This document shows positions 58,341 to 64,000 of a DNA stretch of 64,000 nt, one piece after another. The notes beneath the pieces are model-generated. The model saw only the letters and a program-made list of their open reading frames with translations. It ran no database searches and was not told the DNA's origin. The stretch lies in contig NC_046681.1 in assembly GCF_009870125.1 (NCBI RefSeq), positions 23,830,001-23,894,000 of the forward strand, in the 5' to 3' direction. The first letter of the stretch is position 1. Every line of letters begins with the position of its first letter. A program made the translations under genes and the position numbers. Source of the stretch: Drosophila pseudoobscura (taxonomy: Eukaryota > Arthropoda > Insecta > Diptera > Drosophilidae).

Positions 58341-61300
58341 AAAACATTTTTAACCGAATATTTACAAAGTAAATCTACTGTTAATTAAAATCCTAATATC
58401 TCTCAAAATCCCTATCCCCTATCCTTCTAATCCCTTTGTCTAAAACATGAAAATATGAACGAATGAATTTTCCAAAAGCTTTAAAATTTTCCAAAAATGT
58501 TCTTTTATTTTCCTGGCAGCTTGTTTCGTGCTGACTAGTGTAATTATACATGTGCCCAGCAGAGAATATTTGCTTTGAACGTTTCATAAACTTTGGTTTT
58601 TCGTGTGTCGCATTTGTTGTATTTTCCATTTACATTTTTCGGCTTGGCCTGGCTTTGGACCCCCTTTTATTTTATGCATAAAGAATTTATGTTTTCCCAA
58701 TTTGGGAAATGTCAAAAATGTAGGAACATAAATGTGGGCTGGTCAGGTGTTTGTTTAACGAAATACGAGATAGAAAAGGACTCGGACGAAGAGCTCTTCC
58801 TGGACTGGGACTGGGACTGGGAAAAGAACAATCGTTTAATAGCTGCCAACAAATTGGTTTATCTGGCCCGCCTCTTTCCTCGATTGGCAGACATCTGAAA
58901 TGGAAATCCCGCTGCCACTTTGCATGTTGCATGGATAATCTACTGGCAAAATGCTGCCCTGTCCTGCTATCACTATCGAAAACTAAGCCGCCGGCTAAGG
59001 CTCCAGTTCTGCCAATCATTTCGGGGCCCGCCTATCAACCATTTCAAATCTTTGGGACAATTTTTCTTTCGCCGCTAAAGAGGCTTTTTCCACGAATTCT
59101 GGGTTGGGGGAGTGGGCCGTGAGGAGGGAAAATCTCCTGAGGCCTGCATTAATTTAATGAGTTTCCTTCTGCCTCTGATTTGCCTGCGGTTTTCGGTTTT
59201 CGTTTTTTTGGCCATTTCATTTTCGTTGAACGAAACGAGACGAGACGTTTCAACGCCTTTCACTCGGCTTTTCTTTTGGCTGAGTTTCTCCTTTTGAGTG
59301 GGACAAATCGGGGCTCTCTCAGCCCCCTCTCAGCCACTCAGCCTGCGGGTCAAAACGTCACAACTCGACTGGAATAAGTGAAGTTGTCAGTCGGTCGGTC
59401 GGTTGTTGGTTGTTCCTTAAGCTGTTTGCCGTTTGCCTGTCATGTGTTTTGCATAATGTTCTGGACTTGATTGAACATTGGATTCGACATGGATCAACTT
59501 TCCGCCCCCCGCCCCACCCACACCCACACACGCACACGCACACAAATTAGTTTGGTTTTTCGATTATCAGTATCAGTGTTTCGGGAAAAGGGAACAAGGA
59601 GTCGAGGATAACCTTACCCACGATGGCCTACGTTAACCAAGGTCTGTAGTTTCTTGTGTTCTCAGCCATGTGTTTGTATTTTAGTCAACTTTTCAGCACA
59701 AACATAAGCAGTGCTACCCCCCGTGTTCGTCTGAGCGGAAGGGGCTTCAAGGACTACAATAGTTTCTGCCTATATTCGGGCAAACTTAATGCGTAAATCG
59801 GGCATTATTTGATATCAGTTGCAGTAACTTTAAGCCTTTTAAGGCATAACTATTAATGCCATAGCATCTCCTTATTTGTCTACTAAACTCGTGTCCCAAA
59901 AGTGTATCTATATAAACTCTGGTTAGAGCTAAACGCAGTCTTTGCCTTTAATATAATAAAAGAAAATTGCAATATTTAAAATAACTGTTAATTATTATGG
60001 AAATATATTGTCTCTTGAGCTCTAATGAGCTTGAAGAAACACAGCCATATTTAGTTTAAATATGACATTAAATAAAATTCCCTTTGATTTAAAATGTTTT
60101 CAATGTCTTTTTAAAATGGGACACATTTAATTTAAATATTAAACACTTTTAAATAAATATGTATATATTATATTAAATTTGTGGGAAAGAAATTTAATTA
60201 AAATATAAATTAATGTAATTGAAGCTCAAGAAATATATTTATTTGATATACGAAACACATTAAGATCAGATATGTTTTTTTTTTTGTTTGGTTTCTCAGC
60301 TCGAAATTAGTCAACGAATTCCTTAAACAAGAGCCAGAGGTGCAGCGTAACGTAAATGAACGAATATTTTTCGCTATTTGCACTGCCCACAGTAGCAGAT
60401 AATTACCGCATATGCTTTTGCGCCTCTCTATCCACCTTCTTCGTTCGTGCGCTTCTCTCGCGCTCTGTCCATCGTTCGTTCCCGGCTTATCTACAGCCGA
60501 ACCTGCTTAAGCGCTCTGCCTCGGTCGTTCTTTTTCGTTCTCTCGCTGTCGTTAGCCCTTGCCTTGATGAATCTCGAGCTGATCTTCGCAGGCATCACAA
60601 TCGGTTCTACACACACATACACACATATGTACATACTTTTGCTTGCCTTCTAGCAATGAATCGTAACAGATGTTCATACATACGCACGCATAACTTTTCA
60701 GTTTTTAGTGCTTTTTTCTCTGTGTTCAACGGAGTTCGGAGATGTAAATATGTTTACAGATTAGCAATTGTTACTCGATTGCCACCAGTTTACGCCCTGC
60801 CAGCCCCCGCATCGTCTCTCTACCCTCCTTGCTTTTTCTTCATTCTTTCTGAATGATTCCGTTTCTCAATAAACATTACCGCATCACGGAATTATGCATA
60901 CATTCGCTATATTCGCTATATCTGCACGTACGCGTAATATCCACATTATAAAGTCATAAAAGAGAAAACAAACAATAAGAAATAAGGGAAGCCAGGGGCC
61001 AGACAGAGCTGTGGAGGGGGAGGGAGGGAGGGGAGACAAGCAGAAAATCATAAAAATCAAATCAGAGCACAGGGAATCTACTCATCAAACGGGAATGTGC
61101 GGGATAAATGCATTGCCAATGGATTGCCTGGGAAACCTTCTGGCGATGGTGGGGGCGAGGGCGGGGGCGGGTTTTCGGCGTCTGCTTTCCACCACATAAA
61201 GCACATGAAATTATTATGATCGAAAATCAATGACAAAGAAAACTCACAAAATCAGCAAAATGTTGCTCAAATTCTCAATTGTTGAGCTGATAGGAAGGGA

Positions 61301-61990
61301 AGGGGATTTGGAGGGGATGAGGGGTGTTATAAAGGGAGCTTTTAATGGCAGCAACCGCCCCCCCCCAAAAAGCAGCTTAAAGGACGCTTGACCCTCCTTT
61401 GAGTCGGTTGCCCCATTTCGAGAGAGGGAGGAAGGGAGGGAGAGGGGGGAGACGCACAAATGTGTAAAGCAGATAAAAACGTGTTTATGAAAAGGTCCCA
61501 AAAGGCATAGAGATAGTTTATGCGATGAAAGGCGTATGCGAAGGATCTAAAAATAAAGCCACTGACCAGGAGGGGGGACGGTGGGTGGACAGGGGGGGGG
61601 GGGGTTGCGTCAGCCGGGAAAGCTCAAATATTGTTTGCGCTTCTGCCACAAACGAGGAAGTAATTTAGCCTATATCCATAGAAAAAGTTTACTCTTTCGT
61701 ATCATGCCGCATGCCACATGCCGCAGCCGGTTGAAACTTTAGACAGGTGCAAGTGTTTTTTCACTGGCTTTTTAATAAGTTAAGCCGCCTCGTAGAAGAG
61801 ACAGGCGTGTGTGCTACATGCTACAGAAGGGGCAGAAACAGCTGCAAAAGTGTTGCAGCGATTATATGTGACGGCAGGAAAACAGAAAACAGGGAAGCGT
61901 CCTGCAACCGTATGGGAAAAGTGTCAAAGTTTGATTGAAAAACTCTTGTTTAGACTCTTAGCAGACCCAAGGGGCAGGCGACCTTTCGAC
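58341..61990. other. Intergenic DNA, no gene recognised
   Basis: Mixed sequence; purine-rich and G-run tracts (61016-61036, 61562-61605). Open frames here lack recognisable domains. Confidence 0.5.
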
Positions 61991-62009
61991 CTTTCCAATA
62001 TCTTTAATA

Positions 62010-62560
62010 TATTTATTTGTATTTAATTTAATTTGATTTAATTTAATTTAATTTAATTTAATTGTATTTTTTTAAAGTGTATTTTTATTTGATTTTATCT
62101 TTATTTAATTGTATTTTTATTAATTTGTATTTTTATTTAATTGTATTTTTATTTAATTGTATTTTTATTTAATTGTATTTTTATTTAATTGTATTTTCTT
62201 TAATTGTATTTTTATTTAATTGTATTTTTATTTATTTTTAGTTATTTTAATTTGTATTTATATTTATTTGTATTTATATTTATTTGTATTTATATTTATT
62301 TGTATTTATATTTATTTGTATTTATATTTATTTGTATTTATATTTATTTGTATTTATATTTATTTGTATTTATATTTATTTGTATTTATATTTATTTGTA
62401 TTTATATTTATTTGTATTTATATTTATTTGTATTTATATTTATTTGTATTTATATTTATTTGTATTTATATTTATTTGTATTTTTATTTATTTGTATTTT
62501 TATTTATTTATATATTTTTTTATTTATTTATATAATTTTTTTGTTTATATTTATTTATTA
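62010..62560. repeat. TTTAATT and TTTATATTTATTTGTA tandem arrays
   Basis: About 62015-62225 is ATTTAATTGTATTTTT-type repeats. About 62243-62490 is some 16 near-perfect copies of the 16-bp unit TATTTATATTTATTTG. Frames giving Y/L/F/I/C strings are artefacts. Confidence 0.92.
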
Positions 62561-63430
62561 TTTTTTTTATCACAAATCCCTGTTCGAAATAAATAAAGAC
62601 AGGGTCATAAGAGCAGCAAAAAAGAGCAGTAAAAAGCTACAGAAAACAGTAGAAACATTAAAGAAAAGGTATTTAAATCCCCCAGAAATAAAAGCAATAT
62701 ATTTCCAGCGGCAAAAAAGAGAAGGCAGGGTAGTAGAAACGAGAAACAATAGGAACAATAAATTGTAGCTGTACTTATAAACTGTTGACAAATGTTGTCC
62801 AATATTGCCTTTGCTTTGTAGGTTTTTACCCGCCATTTTGTTGGTCTTTTTTCTCGAGCACTTCATGCGGAAAAATGCACTAGAAAACACAATTTGAAGA
62901 TGGCGGAAGGAATGCTCCATCCAAAAAATGAAACTAAGGACACGAACAGCTCGAGGAGGAATCAAGAGCAGCGCAGAGCAGCAGCCAGCTCGAGGGGGAG
63001 GCGGAGGAGGAGGAGGCGGAGGAGCAGCTGCGTTTGATGTCTTTAGCCCGAAGGCAGTGCAAGGTGGTGTCTGGCGGAGTGGCTGGGTATGGCATGTCCT
63101 GACATTGCATTCTGCTCTGCCCCTTATGCCATAAAGATTACATTTTTTTGGGCAGAGATGGCAAGTGAAAGGGAAGCCGGAGATACCGAGCGATAAGGTG
63201 GCTTCGTGGCAAGCAAGGCGGAAAGTTGGATATTTATTTTCATTTGTAATCCTAAAAAATTCCTGCAAGGTTGAGTTATGCGAGAAACCATTGTCAAAGG
63301 ATATTGGGTATTACCGAGAGGGTTCTGGATATTCGGAAGGCATTTTAGAGATAGAATTTCCCTGGCATTCCATCGGATATTAGACTACAATTAATTTGTG
63401 TTTAATTTATATAAACTCCCACCAAAACCG
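62561..63430. other. Intergenic DNA, no gene recognised
   Basis: A short GGAGGAGGC run (about 62995-63030). No gene recognised. Confidence 0.5.
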
Positions 63431-63439
63431 AGATTTACT

Positions 63440-63652
63440 CTCTGACGGGTTCTGCCCCTCTTCTAACCCCTCTTCTGCCCCTCTTCTACCCCTCTTTTGC
63501 CCCTCTTCTGTCCCTCTTCTGTCCCTCTTCTGCCCCTCTTCTGGCTCCTCTTCTAACCCCTCTTCTAACCCCTCTTCTGGCCCCTCTTCTGGCCCCTCTT
63601 CTGCCCCATCTTCTGCCCCTCTTCTGGCCCCTCTTCTGCCCCTCTTCTAACC
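63440..63652. repeat. CCCCTCTTCTGC minisatellite
   Basis: About 18 copies of an 11-12-bp unit CCCCTCTTCTG(C/A). S/P/L and R/G frames on the two strands are artefacts. Confidence 0.9.
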
Positions 63653-64000
63653 AATCCTGCCATATGCCACACACAATATGCACTCACCAGAGGAAAATTC
63701 AATGGGAGGGGAGAAGGCGGGGCGCCGCGACGTGTCGATTGCAGATACAGATACAAATACAAATTAGTGTAATTAAATGTCAAACAAGTGCTTGGAAATG
63801 ACAGGCAACTGTGGTTAAGGGTGCTTTTGGATGCTTTAGCAATAATTATAGTACTCCCGGAGTTGCAAGGTTGCAAGGTTGCTGGTGCCCTGCCACCCGG
63901 CCACCCTGCCACCGTTTGCGGTTGTAAAACTTTATGCCTGAACTTGATGACACTTTGCTGCAGCTGCAACTCAATTGCAGCCCTCGCTGTCGCTCGTGAT
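63653..64000. other. Window-end spacer, no gene recognised
   Basis: Nothing recognised to the end of the window. Confidence 0.5.

Noticed and set aside
60356..60856. 166-codon plus-strand frame, and possible further copy of the dispersed repeat
   Set aside because: CT-rich text shares only short words with U1-U3 (CGTTCG, ACACACATA); no ordered similarity and no protein domain.
62204..62768. Open frame of 182 codons rich in Y, L, F, I and C
   Set aside because: Translation of a 16-bp AT-rich tandem repeat in overlapping frames; its non-repeat tail has no recognisable domain.
1..64000. tRNA, rRNA, snRNA or microRNA genes
   Set aside because: I saw no tRNA A/B box pair with a foldable cloverleaf and no known RNA gene core. 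A microRNA hairpin cannot be excluded by eye.

Overview
The window is animal nuclear DNA, almost certainly a Drosophila autosomal region. Evidence: compact introns with GT...AG ends, AT-rich spacers, DRE and Ohler-type core promoter motifs, DINE-1 (INE-1) Helentron-type repeats and Drosophila-like gene families. The repeat load and the form of the DINE-1 copies suggest the obscura group (pseudoobscura/miranda/subobscura type); that is an inference.

Layout. 1-15.7 kb is gene-poor and repeat-rich: simple arrays, a scrambled Tc1-like remnant (0.8-1.8 kb), a 12-bp satellite (5.35-6.36 kb), two inverted DINE-1 copies (9.4-10.5 and 13.8-14.9 kb), a degraded mariner/Tc1 transposase fragment and a long diverged inverted repeat. 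15.8-16.9 kb holds a minus-strand double-RRM-like gene with an apparent 1-nt frameshift. 23-33 kb is a cluster of small secreted or GPI-anchored proteins: three Ly6/uPAR-type genes (22.96-25.79 plus, 30.38-30.93 minus, 31.42-32.07 plus) and one Kunitz inhibitor (32.46-32.79 plus), with an RpS19 retropseudogene between them. 34.8-52.2 kb is one large minus-strand gene of twelve coding exons for an orphan class C GPCR of the GPR158 type. It hosts a same-strand zinc transporter gene (ZnT/SLC30 family, 37.6-39.9 kb) in one intron and two opposite-strand Tim8-like mitochondrial chaperone genes (45.2-46.0 kb) in another. 53.36-55.01 kb is a full-length but dead Tc1-like transposon. I see no gene in 55-64 kb, only low-complexity arrays and a DINE-1 scrap.

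The strongest unusual signal is at the receptor 3' end. The frame stops at a TGA followed by C, the leakiest stop context known in Drosophila, and then stays open in the same frame for 217 more codons. This is a strong stop-codon readthrough candidate. Second is the last exon of the first Ly6 gene, which lies inside a copy of a dispersed repeat family whose other two copies in the window lack the exon. Exon joins were made by hand from splice signals and phase. The receptor's twelve exons join to a length divisible by three with every internal phase matching.
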